This document shows, in pieces, positions 45,204 through 53,888 of a DNA stretch of 64,000 nt. Within the stretch, counting starts at the first letter, position 1. Each line of letters opens with the position of its first letter. The stretch comes from Chitinophaga alhagiae (lineage in GTDB: Bacteria; Bacteroidota; Bacteroidia; Chitinophagales; Chitinophagaceae), in NCBI RefSeq assembly GCF_003568665.1, contig NZ_QXMH01000004.1, forward strand, positions 42,942 through 106,941, in the 5' to 3' direction. The position numbers were made by a program, and so were the translations under genes. The notes beneath the pieces are model-generated. The model saw nothing but the letters and a program-made list of their open reading frames with translations. It was not told where the DNA came from and searched no databases.

Positions 45204-46022
45204 ATGTCTGCTGTAAACAAAGAGATCAAACGCATCACCACCCATATCCTGCAAAAGATGAAAGCAGACGGCGAGCGGATTTCCATGCTCACCGCCTATG
45301 ACTTTTCCATGGCCAGGATATTTGATGATGCCGGCATCGATATATTGCTGGTGGGAGACTCGGCCTCCAACGTAATGGCCGGGCACGAGACCACGCTGCC
45401 CATCACACTTGACCAGATGATCTACCACGCCTCTTCCGTGGTGCGCGCCATCAAGCGCAGCTTTGTGGTGGTAGACCTGCCCTTCGGCTCTTACCAGGGC
45501 AACTCCAAGGAAGCGCTCGGCTCCGCCATCCGCATCATGAAAGAGACCGGCGCGCACGGCGTCAAGATCGAAGGCGGCGAAGAGATCATAGAGTCAGTAA
45601 AACGGATCATCAGCGCGGGCGTGCCGGTAATGGGCCACCTGGGCCTCACCCCGCAGTCTATCTACAAGTTCGGCACCTATGCCGTACGCGCTACGGATGA
45701 GGGCGAAGCCCAGAAGCTGCTGAAAGACGCGCTGCTGCTGCAGGAAGCCGGGGCCTTTGCCATTGTGCTGGAAAAAATACCCGCCCTCCTCGGCAAACAG
45801 GTGGCGGAGCAGCTCACCATCCCCACCATCGGCATCGGCGCGGGCAAGCATGTAGACGGGCAGGTGCTGGTCATGCATGACATGCTGGGCATCAACAAGG
45901 AATTTAAGCCCCGCTTCCTCCGCCGTTACCTCAACCTGTACGACGATATTTACAAAGCCGCCCAGCAATACCACCAGGACGTGAAGAAGCGCGATTTCCC
46001 GAATGACAAGGAGCAGTATTGA
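45204..46022 (+). CDS. panB: 3-methyl-2-oxobutanoate hydroxymethyltransferase
   Basis: The 272-residue TIM-barrel enzyme forms ketopantoate from alpha-ketoisovalerate and methylene-tetrahydrofolate. Signature blocks are [36 protein letters not shown] (Mg2+-binding Asp), [11 protein letters not shown] and GVKIEGGEE, with the catalytic Glu in AIVLEKIP and [18 protein letters not shown]. Length is typical. It completes a panB/panC/panD set within 7 kb, although ppk-ppx lie between. PanE/KPR was not seen. Confidence 0.98.
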   Translation: MSAVNKEIKRITTHILQKMKADGERISMLTAYDFSMARIFDDAGIDILLVGDSASNVMAGHETTLPITLDQMIYHASSVVRAIKRSFVVVDLPFGSYQGNSKEALGSAIRIMKETGAHGVKIEGGEEIIESVKRIISAGVPVMGHLGLTPQSIYKFGTYAVRATDEGEAQKLLKDALLLQEAGAFAIVLEKIPALLGKQVAEQLTIPTIGIGAGKHVDGQVLVMHDMLGINKEFKPRFLRRYLNLYDDIYKAAQQYHQDVKKRDFPNDKEQY

Positions 46023-46120
46023 GCCTTGGTTGACAGCCACGCTGAAAATGAAATTGAAACAACAGACACATTCGCTGTTCGGTGCATCAAACATATTGAT
46101 ACATTAAAGCAATATCAGGA

Positions 46121-46768
46121 ATGGAGAATCTGGATGACAAAATGCTCGCCGCCGCTGCAAGCAGTGATCTTGCCGCTGTTGAAAAATTAGTTTCGCAGGG
46201 CGCAAATATAAATTACATCAACAGTTGGGGCAATTTTGCGATGTTCCATGCGGCCTGGGAAGGCCATACAAAAGCCCTTGACCTGTTTCACGCCCTGGGG
46301 GCCAACATAACTTTTGACAATGCCAACCTGCTTTGCAATGCCGCCTATAACGGCAAAATTGATTCCGTAAAATGGCTCCTGGAGAAAGGAGAAGATGCCA
46401 ATTTCAGTTTTACGGATACGGGAGAAAATGCCCTGCATTACACCATCAGCAAAACAAGTGAAATGGCCGCCAGGGAAGACATTGTAAAAGTGTTGATTGC
46501 CGCCGGTACGGATGTTAACAAAAGAACGTTAGCAGGCAAAGCAACGCTCTGCTTTATGCGGGACGCCTACCTCAAAGGCGAATCGCCGTTGCACAGAGCA
46601 GCCGCGTATGCTAACGCGGCTATCATAAAAATGTTGCTGGATGCCGGTGCGGACCCTTCCATGAAAGACGCCAACGGAGATACACCTATTTCCTGGGGAA
46701 GCTGGCATTTGAGAGACTCGGACGTATTACGTTTGCTGGTCTATCAGGGCATACCGGGCATTCACTAG
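46121..46768 (+). CDS. Ankyrin-repeat protein
   Basis: This 215-residue protein has no signal peptide and consists of four to five ankyrin repeats. They begin near residues 8, 39, 69, 103 and 146, with motifs such as DLAAVEKLVSQGANIN, ALHYTISKTSE and SPLHRAAAYANAAIIKMLLD. Such proteins act by binding partners. It lies 98 bases after panB and is followed by a 198-bp non-coding gap. No partner is evident. Confidence 0.9.
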   Translation: MENLDDKMLAAAASSDLAAVEKLVSQGANINYINSWGNFAMFHAAWEGHTKALDLFHALGANITFDNANLLCNAAYNGKIDSVKWLLEKGEDANFSFTDTGENALHYTISKTSEMAAREDIVKVLIAAGTDVNKRTLAGKATLCFMRDAYLKGESPLHRAAAYANAAIIKMLLDAGADPSMKDANGDTPISWGSWHLRDSDVLRLLVYQGIPGIH

Positions 46769-46966
46769 AACAGGGCACCCAACCCGCAGCCCCCGCCCGT
46801 CCCCCGTCTTCGATAAATTCCTTATATTCGTACCCGTGAACAAATTGCTCAACATACAGCTGTCTCTCCTCTCCTTCCTGCGCAGCACCTGCTCGCACGT
46901 GCCATGACGGCCGCCTGACCCCGCTCTTGTATTATTCGCAATTCACATTTTAATCCGTAATTGACT

Positions 46967-47860
46967 ATGACAACACTGGAAACGGTATTGGATGGGTTAA
47001 TGAGCCGTTACAAGGAACGCGTTCCGGACGTAGGCGCCATCATCCATGCCATGACCGGCGAAGGCATTATTGGCCAGGCCGGGGATATCGAGAACGATCA
47101 CATCGCTTTCCGCACGCTGGGCGTGGAGCACCTGGGCATCCAGTCTCTCGAAAAGATCTTTCTCCACTGCGGCTATACGAAAAAAGACTACTACCATTTT
47201 CCCGAAAAGAAGCTGGACGCGTACTGGTACGCGCCCCCCGCGGAGCAATACCCGCGCATATTCATCAGCGAGCTGCGGGTGAAAGACCTCAGCCCCCGCG
47301 CGCAGGAGATCATCAAAAGTTATACGGCTGAAGTAACCGCCGACCCCGTGAACGCGCTTGACCTGAACGACGGCGCGGCGGTAGACCGCTTCCTGCACAG
47401 CGCCCTCTGGCGTACGCCTACGCTGGCAGATTACAAGGTGCTGGCGGAAGAAAGCGAGTATGCCGCCTGGGTGATCTACAACCGGTATTACCTGAACCAT
47501 TTCACCATCAGCGTACATAACCTGCAACCCGGTTACAACACCGTGGCGGATTTCAACGCCTTTCTCGAAAAGCGCGGCTTCCGCCTCAATGATGCCGGCG
47601 GAAAGATCAAGACCAGTCCCGATAAAGGTTTGCTGCAAAGCTCCACCGTGGCGCGCATGATAGAGGCCACCTTTGCCAATCATGAAAAACATGCCATTGC
47701 CGGCTCTTACGTGGAGTTTGCGGAGCGGCGCGTGCTGCCGCAGTTTGCGCAGCTGCCCCTCTCAGCCATCCGCCGGGAGCACCGCCGCGAAGGGTTTGAG
47801 GCCAATAACGCGGACAAGATCTTTGAGAGCACCTATTCGGCGCAAACAGGGAAACAGTAG
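46967..47860 (+). CDS. DUF1338 family protein, 2-oxoadipate dioxygenase/decarboxylase-like
   Basis: A 297-residue protein of the DUF1338 family. I chose ATG 46967; the TTG two codons earlier is less likely. Family traits are the segment DHIAFRTLGVEHLGIQSLEK, with an early His-containing metal motif, and a later NHFTISVHNL with a second His. Characterised members (HglS, and the plant homologue) are Fe(II) enzymes that turn 2-oxoadipate into D-2-hydroxyglutarate in lysine breakdown. The neighbouring ALDH7-like gene would make the precursor 2-aminoadipate. Its stop lies 1 base from that of the convergent YeeE gene. Confidence 0.87.
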   Translation: MTTLETVLDGLMSRYKERVPDVGAIIHAMTGEGIIGQAGDIENDHIAFRTLGVEHLGIQSLEKIFLHCGYTKKDYYHFPEKKLDAYWYAPPAEQYPRIFISELRVKDLSPRAQEIIKSYTAEVTADPVNALDLNDGAAVDRFLHSALWRTPTLADYKVLAEESEYAAWVIYNRYYLNHFTISVHNLQPGYNTVADFNAFLEKRGFRLNDAGGKIKTSPDKGLLQSSTVARMIEATFANHEKHAIAGSYVEFAERRVLPQFAQLPLSAIRREHRREGFEANNADKIFESTYSAQTGKQ

Positions 47861-47861
47861 C

Positions 47862-48272
47862 TCAATGCGGCAGCTTCTCCTGCCACCGCCCGTATGCCCA
47901 GGTGCCCGCAATAGCGCTTAACAGCGTAACCAGCACTACCGTAAAGCCGCTGCCCACCTGTGCAAAGAGCGGCCCGGGACAGGCGCCGGTAATGGCCCAG
48001 CCAAGCCCGAAAATGAGCCCGCCGTAAATGTTCCCTTTGGTAAAAGGCTTTTTGGGAATAATGATAGGCTCTCCGGACAGCGTGCGGATGCCCAGCTTGC
48101 GCAGCAGCCACACCCCCAGGATGCCCGTTGCCACGGCGCTGCCAATAACGCCGTACATGTGGAAAGACTGCAGCCGGAACATTTCCTGTATCCGGAACCA
48201 GGAGATCACCTCGGACTTGACGAGGATGATGCCGAAGAGCATGCCAATAAACAGGTATTTCCCGTTTTTCAT
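47862..48272 (-). CDS. YeeE/YedE-family membrane protein, small subunit (DUF6691-like)
   Basis: This 136-residue membrane protein has four helices. I chose ATG 48272 because it overlaps the upstream TGA (ATGA) and gives MKNGKYLFIGMLFGI, a clean first helix. The key motif is GWAITGACPGPLFAQVGSG, with the Cys that lines the sulfur path in thiosulfate channels of the YeeE type. It pairs with the 189-residue YeeE protein encoded just upstream; together they equal one full YeeE. Substrate is probably thiosulfate or a related sulfur species, by family analogy. Confidence 0.88.
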   Translation of the reverse strand: MKNGKYLFIGMLFGIILVKSEVISWFRIQEMFRLQSFHMYGVIGSAVATGILGVWLLRKLGIRTLSGEPIIIPKKPFTKGNIYGGLIFGLGWAITGACPGPLFAQVGSGFTVVLVTLLSAIAGTWAYGRWQEKLPH

Positions 48273-48838
48273 AACAGTAGCCATTTCATGAGAGGAGGTA
48301 ATATAAGATTGGTCATGGCAAAGCCGCCGGCCATAAAACAAACGGTAGCCACCAGGGATGGCCATTGCAGCGTAGACAGGCCCATGATGGAATGGCCGCT
48401 GGTGCAGCCGCCCGCATAGCGTGTGCCGAAACCTACCAGGAAGCCGCCAATGATAAAGAACAGCAAGCCTGTGGGGCTGGTTATATTGCCCCAGTTAAAA
48501 ATATCGCCCGGCATCAGCTCGTCAAACTCCTGTACGCCCAGGGCCTGCAGCGCGGCCACCGTGTCAGGGTTGAGCTGCACCGGCGCCCCGTTGTAGAGGA
48601 ACAGCAGGCAAAACAGCGCGCCCAGGGCAATGCCGCCTACAAAAAACAAATTCCAGCTTTCTTTTTGCCAGTCATACTGAAAAAAAGGAATTTTGCCGGG
48701 AAAGCAGGCCGCGCAGATATGGCGCAGCGAAGACGATATACCCAGCGCTTTGTTGCCGATCACCAGCAACAGGGGTACCGTTAGCCCGATGAGGGGGCCC
48801 GCAATGTACCAGGGCCAGGGTTGTTTCAGAAAGCTCAT
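48269..48838 (-). CDS. YeeE/YedE-family sulfur transporter, large subunit
   Basis: The 189-residue protein has five or so helices. It ends with the conserved GFGTRYAGGCTSGHSIMGLS segment, whose Cys is the hallmark of the YeeE/YedE family. Family members import thiosulfate or move sulfur compounds to rhodanese-like acceptors. It overlaps the following half by four bases, so the two are translated together. No rhodanese, metallo-beta-lactamase or sulfur regulator is next to the pair; both flanks are genes that fit lysine breakdown. Confidence 0.9.
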   Translation of the reverse strand: MSFLKQPWPWYIAGPLIGLTVPLLLVIGNKALGISSSLRHICAACFPGKIPFFQYDWQKESWNLFFVGGIALGALFCLLFLYNGAPVQLNPDTVAALQALGVQEFDELMPGDIFNWGNITSPTGLLFFIIGGFLVGFGTRYAGGCTSGHSIMGLSTLQWPSLVATVCFMAGGFAMTNLILPPLMKWLLL

Positions 48839-48912
48839 ATGTTAAAATTACAAAATACTATGAATGAGGAACACCCGTAAAAACTGAATTTAGCAATGAA
48901 TAACCATAAATT

Positions 48913-50439
48913 ATGCAAAAGATCTTAACAGGGTTCAACATTGAGAAAGAGAACAGCGGCGTATCTACCGGCACAAAGTGGCTGGCGGCCTCCGGCCCGC
49001 GGCTGGCGTCTTTTTCACCGGTAGACGGGAAAGAAATTGCCGCCGTTACCACCGCCGGCCGGGCGGATTATGACGCCGTGGTGGAGCAGGCGGCAAAAGC
49101 CTTTGCCACCTGGCGCCAATGGCCCGCTCCCCGCCGCGGGGAAGTGGTACGGCAGGTAGGCGAAGCCCTGCGCGGCCAAAAAGAGGCCCTCGGCCGCCTG
49201 GTCAGCTATGAAATGGGCAAAAGCCTGCAGGAAGGTTACGGAGAAGTGCAGGAAATGATAGACATCTGCGACTTTGCCGTGGGGCTGTCCCGGCAGCTGC
49301 ACGGCCTTACCATGCACTCCGAAAGGCCCGGCCACCGCATGTATGAGCAGTGGCACCCCCTGGGCATTACGGGCATCATATCCGCCTTTAACTTCCCCGT
49401 GGCCGTCTGGAGCTGGAACGCCATCCTGGCCTGGGTGTGTGGCGATGTCTGCATCTGGAAGCCGTCAGAAAAAACGCCGCTCACCGCCCTGGCCTGCCAG
49501 CATATTGTGGCAAAGGTGTTTGCCGCCAACAACGTACCGGAAGGCGTTTGCTGCCTGGTAGCCGGGGAGCGCGAGGTGGGCGAATGGATGGCCGCTGACA
49601 CGCGCATTCCCCTGGTATCCGCCACCGGCTCCACCCGCATGGGCAAAAGCGTGGGCGCCGCTGTAGGAGCGCGGCTGGGAAGGGCCCTGCTGGAGCTGGG
49701 CGGCAACAATGCCATCATTATTTCCAAAGGCGCGGACCTGGACATGAGCCTCATCGGCTGCGTGTTTGGCGCCGTGGGCACCGCCGGCCAGCGCTGCACC
49801 TCCACCCGCCGCCTCATCATTCACGAAAGCGTGTACGAACCTTTCAAAAACAAACTGGTGAAGGCTTACGCCCAGCTGCGCATCGGGGACCCGCTCAACG
49901 AGCAAAACCATGTAGGCCCGCTGATAGACAAACAGGCGGTGGAGATGTACCTCCGGTCCATCGAAAAATGCAAGGCCGAAGGTGGCCGCTTTGTGGTAGA
50001 AGGCGGCGTGCTCGAAGGGAAAGGCTACGAATCCGGCTGCTATGTAAAACCGGCCATTGCCGAAGTGGAAAACCACTACAGCATTGTACAGCACGAAACC
50101 TTTGCGCCTATCCTCTACCTCATCAAATACAGCACCATGGAAGAGGCCATTGCCCTGCAAAACGGCGTGCCCCAGGGGCTTTCCTCCGCCATCATGACGC
50201 TGGACCTGCGGGAGGCCGAGCAGTTCCTTTCACAGGCCGGCTCGGATTGCGGCATTGCCAATGTGAACATCGGCACCTCCGGCGCAGAAATAGGCGGCGC
50301 GTTCGGCGGGGAAAAAGAGACCGGCGGCGGCCGCGAAAGCGGCTCGGATGCCTGGAAAGCCTACATGCGCAGGCAAACCAATACCATCAACTATACGGAC
50401 AAGCTGCCGCTGGCGCAGGGGATCAAATTTGACTTGTAG
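48913..50439 (+). CDS. Aldehyde dehydrogenase, ALDH7 (aminoadipate-semialdehyde) type
   Basis: A 508-residue NAD-dependent aldehyde dehydrogenase. Active-site Cys295 lies in GTAGQRCTSTRR, a form typical of ALDH7A1/AASADH proteins, with ISAFNFPVAVWSWNAILAW, LLELGGNNAII and NIGTSGAEIGGAFGGEKETG as family blocks. It would oxidise aminoadipate semialdehyde to 2-aminoadipate in lysine catabolism. With the DUF1338 gene 1 kb away the pair fits a lysine-to-hydroxyglutarate route, although no aminotransferase is nearby. Assignment is by motif resemblance; other semialdehydes are possible. Confidence 0.92.
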   Translation: MQKILTGFNIEKENSGVSTGTKWLAASGPRLASFSPVDGKEIAAVTTAGRADYDAVVEQAAKAFATWRQWPAPRRGEVVRQVGEALRGQKEALGRLVSYEMGKSLQEGYGEVQEMIDICDFAVGLSRQLHGLTMHSERPGHRMYEQWHPLGITGIISAFNFPVAVWSWNAILAWVCGDVCIWKPSEKTPLTALACQHIVAKVFAANNVPEGVCCLVAGEREVGEWMAADTRIPLVSATGSTRMGKSVGAAVGARLGRALLELGGNNAIIISKGADLDMSLIGCVFGAVGTAGQRCTSTRRLIIHESVYEPFKNKLVKAYAQLRIGDPLNEQNHVGPLIDKQAVEMYLRSIEKCKAEGGRFVVEGGVLEGKGYESGCYVKPAIAEVENHYSIVQHETFAPILYLIKYSTMEEAIALQNGVPQGLSSAIMTLDLREAEQFLSQAGSDCGIANVNIGTSGAEIGGAFGGEKETGGGRESGSDAWKAYMRRQTNTINYTDKLPLAQGIKFDL

Positions 50440-50478
50440 GCAATAGCCACGGCGTAGCCGGCGGCAAATGGCCGGGCA

Positions 50479-50502
50479 CAAAAAAAAGCGCCCTCCGGGT
50501 GC
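50479..50502 (-). terminator. Terminator of the leftward histidine-phosphatase-like gene
   Basis: On the minus strand GCACCC-GGA-GGGCGC forms a hairpin (one GU pair) followed by a T run (50487-50479). It lies 160 bases past the stop. Confidence 0.6.
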
Positions 50503-50504
50503 TG

Positions 50505-50520
50505 CAAACAAATTTGTTTG
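50505..50520. repeat. 16-bp perfect palindrome
   Basis: CAAACAAATTTGTTTG is a perfect inverted repeat with no spacer, between the two terminators of convergent genes. It may be a protein-binding site or part of a termination structure. Confidence 0.6.
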
Positions 50521-50560
50521 TAAAAGGAATACTACAAAAAGAAGGGCATTTTATAAAAGT

Positions 50561-50587
50561 AGCGGGGTTGGAGAACCCCGCTTTTTC
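50561..50587 (+). terminator. Rho-independent terminator of the ALDH gene
   Basis: AGCGGGGTT pairs with AACCCCGCT around GGAG and is followed by TTTTT. It lies about 120 bases past the stop. Confidence 0.85.
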
Positions 50588-50661
50588 GTTAAACGGAAAC
50601 CATGCTTATGAGAAAGAATAATGTACTGAGAAGTACTGGTTATTCTCTCCGGGTATAAATA

Positions 50662-51198
50662 TTACACTTTTTTTTGAAAATTCATATTCAACTTTTGTGC
50701 TACCGCTTCCCCTGCATAAAAAACGTTCACGATCAGTACCTCCTCAAACAGGCCCAATCCGGGTTTCAGCTCTTTTTCACGTATCCCGAGCAGGTTGGCC
50801 ATTTTTAAAATACTTTTCGGCGGGGCGCAAATAACGATGGTTTTGCCGGTATGCCGTATTATCATTTCCTGCAGGATGTGGTCCATTACCTTCGGGTCTG
50901 CCTCACTGGCATCCCGGAAATAGCGTACCGTGGTGTTTTTGGATACCGCCAGCGGCGCTACCGTTTGCTGCAGGCAGCCGGAGTAGGGAGAATATACCGC
51001 TTCCACCGGCATGTCCCGGAGAAAACGCGCCAGTTGCCCGGCCTGCTCCTGCCCCTTACCTGTTAAGACCAGCCCCTTCTCCCCCGCCGTTGTTTCGGCG
51101 CAGTTCACAAACACAACTGTGGTAGCCCCCGTGCCCGGCGGCTGCATGGAGCATACAATGCCCCAGAGCATCATTAAGCATAAAGAAATTCGTAACAT
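50662..51198 (-). CDS. Secreted histidine-phosphatase-like protein lacking catalytic residues
   Basis: I place the start at ATG 51198, which gives 178 residues with a signal peptide (MLRISLCLMMLWGIVCSM). The fold pattern matches the phosphoglycerate-mutase-like histidine phosphatases: VVFVNCAETTAGEKGLVLTG aligns with the usual VRHGET segment. The catalytic Arg-His is replaced by Asn32-Cys33, the later Arg of SPxxRAxQT by Gly/Cys (SPYSGCLQQT), and the second His (usual VVxHG) by Ala/Pro (VICAPPKS). It is probably not a phosphatase and may bind a ligand instead. An upstream start (51444) would add 82 unconvincing residues. Confidence 0.82.
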   Translation of the reverse strand: MLRISLCLMMLWGIVCSMQPPGTGATTVVFVNCAETTAGEKGLVLTGKGQEQAGQLARFLRDMPVEAVYSPYSGCLQQTVAPLAVSKNTTVRYFRDASEADPKVMDHILQEMIIRHTGKTIVICAPPKSILKMANLLGIREKELKPGLGLFEEVLIVNVFYAGEAVAQKLNMNFQKKV

Positions 51199-51535
51199 GG
51201 CGGAAAAATTAATTGGTGAAACAAATGTTAATGTCAATCCGGCATCCGGATTATTGGCGGATATTTGCCCCTTTTTACAGTAATCAGGATAGGGTTGACG
51301 GCTTAAAATTAGCCCAAATGGCAGCCGGTACGGCTGAAATGTGACGAAAGGCCCGCAGGACGAGATAAAACGGCAAAACAGGATAATTAAGAGCACTATA
51401 TTTTCCAAGTAAAAAAAGCACCAGCAGTCAGGCCGGTTAGCCACTCACCACATCCAAACACCTGTTATAACACATTTATCATATCTTTAACCAATTGTGG
51501 TATTTGAATTGTAATCTTTAGGAAAATTGAATAAA
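51199..51535. other. Divergent gap between histidine-phosphatase-like and subtilase genes
   Basis: About 330 AT-rich bases. A small hairpin ATCCGG-CAT-CCGGAT lies at 51237-51251. A TAATCTTTA near 51512 resembles a -7 box of the subtilase gene but lacks the final G. No gene is visible. Confidence 0.5.
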
Positions 51536-53224
51536 ATGAGATCTATCTGCAGAGCGCTGGCATTGGTAGCAAGTGTCATATTGTTGATGTCTGCACAGGG
51601 CTTTGGCCAGCAAACAAAGCCCGCTGTTCCGAAAAACTGGCAATTACTGGATTATGCAACGGATAGTGTGTACGGCATTGGAGCGGAAAAAGCGTACAAA
51701 GAACTGCTGAAAGGCAAAGAAGGCAAAACGGTGATCGTGGCCGTGCTGGATTCCGGGATCGACACCACGCACGAAGACCTGAAAGCCGTTTTGTGGCGCA
51801 ACCCCAAAGAAATACCGGGCAATAATATTGATGATGACGGTAACGGTTATGTAGATGATATCTACGGCTGGAACTTCCTGGGCGCCAAAGACGGCAGCTC
51901 CGTAAAGGAAGACTCTGACGAGGCCACCCGCGAGTACTACCGTTACCTGAAGCTCTACAGCAACCCAGACTCCGCCCTGCAGCCCGGCACCAAAGAGCAC
52001 AACTACTGGAAAAGGCTGAAAGACCGCACCCAGAAGCCCACTCACCAGGCCAAAACAGATTACAAGATGATGCAGAAGGTGCAGGAAAACCTGCTCCGCT
52101 GCGAGGCCATACTGGCGGAATACCTCAAAACGCAAGACTTCTCCAAACAGCAGCTGGACACCCTGCGCAGCACAGACCAGGATGTAATGCTGGCCCGCAG
52201 CTTTGCCCTGCGCCTCCTGGGCAGCGCCGGAGATGAGACCATGACGTACCAGAACCTGAAAGATGACCTGGCGGAGTATGTGAAAGAGCTGAAAAGAAAA
52301 GCGGAAAACACAGGCGGGGAACCGAAAGACAAACGCGCTACCATTGTAGGGGATAACCTGGACGATATCAATGACAAATACTACGGCAATAACGACGTTA
52401 CCGGCCAGTTCGCCTTTCACGGCACGCACGTGGCCGGCATCATTGGCGCCATACGCGGCAACGGCCTGGGTATGGACGGGGTGGCAGACAACGTTCGCAT
52501 TATGGCCGTTAAAGTAGTGCCCGAGGGCGATGAGCGGGATAAAGACGTGGCCCTGGGCATCCGTTACGCGGTAGACAACGGCGCGCAGATCATCAACATG
52601 AGCTTCGGCAAAGGTTTTTCCCCGCAGAAAGCCTGGGTAGACGACGCCATCCGCTACGCGCAGTCCAAAGGCGTACTGCTGATACATGCCGCGGGTAACG
52701 ACGGCGCTAATAACGACGAAACCGAGAACTATCCGAAAGATACTTTTGAAGACGGCGCGGAAGCGGACAATATGATCACCGTAGGCGCCCTCGGCAACGG
52801 CCGTACCGGCAGCAAGGTAGCCGGCTTCTCCAACTACGGTAAAAAAGAAGTAGACGTATTTGCCCCCGGCGTGCAGATCTACTCCGCGGCGCCCGGCGGT
52901 AATAAATACCAGAGCGCCAGCGGTACCAGCATGGCCTCTCCCGTGGTAGCCGGCCTGGCAGCCATGATACTTTCCTATTACCCTGACCTCAGCGCGCGGC
53001 AGTTGAAAGCCATCATCGAAAAAACGGCCACTCCCCTGCCGGAAGATATGGTGAACAAACCCGGCGCAAAAGACGAGATGATCAGCTTTTCAGAACTGTC
53101 CAGATCAGGCGGCCTGGTAAACGCCTATGAGGCCATCAAACTGGCCGCTAAGACCAAAGGCGAGAACGCCAGGGAGAACAGGAAGAAAGAGAAAGCAAAA
53201 ATGCAGCCTGTCAATAAAGACTGA
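51536..53224 (+). CDS. Secreted S8 serine peptidase (subtilase)
   Basis: The 562-residue protein starts at ATG 51536 with a signal peptide ending near GFGQQ. All three catalytic residues are present: Asp72 (VAVLDSGID), His295 (FHGTHVAG) and Ser465 (SGTSMASP). Between Asp and His there is a charged insert of about 150 residues, absent from classical subtilisins and known in Bacteroidota family members. The C-terminus ends in a Lys/Glu-rich tail. It has no T9SS domain, so it may act in the periplasm or be released. A strong terminator separates it from the SusC operon. Confidence 0.94.
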   Translation: MRSICRALALVASVILLMSAQGFGQQTKPAVPKNWQLLDYATDSVYGIGAEKAYKELLKGKEGKTVIVAVLDSGIDTTHEDLKAVLWRNPKEIPGNNIDDDGNGYVDDIYGWNFLGAKDGSSVKEDSDEATREYYRYLKLYSNPDSALQPGTKEHNYWKRLKDRTQKPTHQAKTDYKMMQKVQENLLRCEAILAEYLKTQDFSKQQLDTLRSTDQDVMLARSFALRLLGSAGDETMTYQNLKDDLAEYVKELKRKAENTGGEPKDKRATIVGDNLDDINDKYYGNNDVTGQFAFHGTHVAGIIGAIRGNGLGMDGVADNVRIMAVKVVPEGDERDKDVALGIRYAVDNGAQIINMSFGKGFSPQKAWVDDAIRYAQSKGVLLIHAAGNDGANNDETENYPKDTFEDGAEADNMITVGALGNGRTGSKVAGFSNYGKKEVDVFAPGVQIYSAAPGGNKYQSASGTSMASPVVAGLAAMILSYYPDLSARQLKAIIEKTATPLPEDMVNKPGAKDEMISFSELSRSGGLVNAYEAIKLAAKTKGENARENRKKEKAKMQPVNKD

Positions 53225-53250
53225 GCCGCATAATAATATAACAACAACAG

Positions 53251-53286
53251 CCGCTGTTGGGAACATCATCCCGGCAGCGGTTTTTT
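53251..53286 (+). terminator. Rho-independent terminator of the subtilase gene
   Basis: CCGCTGTTGGGA pairs with TCCCGGCAGCGG (one mismatch) and is followed by TTTTTT. It lies about 27 bases past the stop. Confidence 0.88.
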
Positions 53287-53888
53287 GCTGGCTGTTTTTA
53301 TAGGATACTCTCCATTGCTGGTACTTTTTTAGCCATACCGCGGATTTTGTTTTTTCTTCCCGGGAATTGAATTATTTTGTTTTAAAGGTTGTTTATTTCA
53401 ACCGATTGTTTGTAGGATAGAATTGTTTGTAGGATAGAACGATAATGTTTGTAACGTCAAGATGAGACCAGAAAGAACGAGCATATTTAAATCTGTGTTG
53501 TTTTGAGCGAGGTCAGGAAGTACATTTAATGAACCAAATTCACGTTTTTAATAACAGACACTGGAGACTGATCGTCTCTCTTTGAGAACTGATAACTAAA
53601 ATCAATATCGCTTAAAAAATCACTCATTTTTTTTCATGAGAAACTACGGCTTGCAGGCCTTGTGCGTGCGCTAGCGGCTGGATAGCTGTGTGCCATGCCG
53701 GTTGCGCGGCCGGTCAACCAAATCATAAACATTTCCGTACAGGAGAAAACGTTATTGAGCGCCGCCGCGCTCTGGGGAACTGTTTGCTTTTTCTAACCAC
53801 GTCAAATTTCAATTCAACCAAATCAAATTTTTCAACCGCGTTTAATACTCTTTTTTATCCTCATTTCTTAATTCAAACACGTTACATT
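53287..53888 (+). promoter_or_regulatory. Long leader/control region of the SusC operon
   Basis: About 600 bases. It has a 17-bp direct repeat (ATTGTTTGTAGGATAGA at 53405 and 53422) and a TAATGTTTG stretch near 53453. A GC-rich block (53645-53785) includes an inverted repeat CCGG/CCGG near 53700 and a GAGCGC-CGCC-GCGCTC hairpin (53757-53772). Such long structured leaders are common before SusC genes, where control can act on RNA. No ECF sigma factor or hybrid regulator gene lies nearby in the window. Confidence 0.5.
53405..53438. repeat. 17-bp direct repeat upstream of SusC
   Basis: ATTGTTTGTAGGATAGA occurs twice in tandem, at 53405 and 53422. It lies about 470 bases before the SusC ATG. Confidence 0.8.

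Noticed and set aside
53688-53888. Upstream extension of SusC
   Set aside because: The extra residues are low in protein-like pattern and would bury the signal peptide that starts at 53889.
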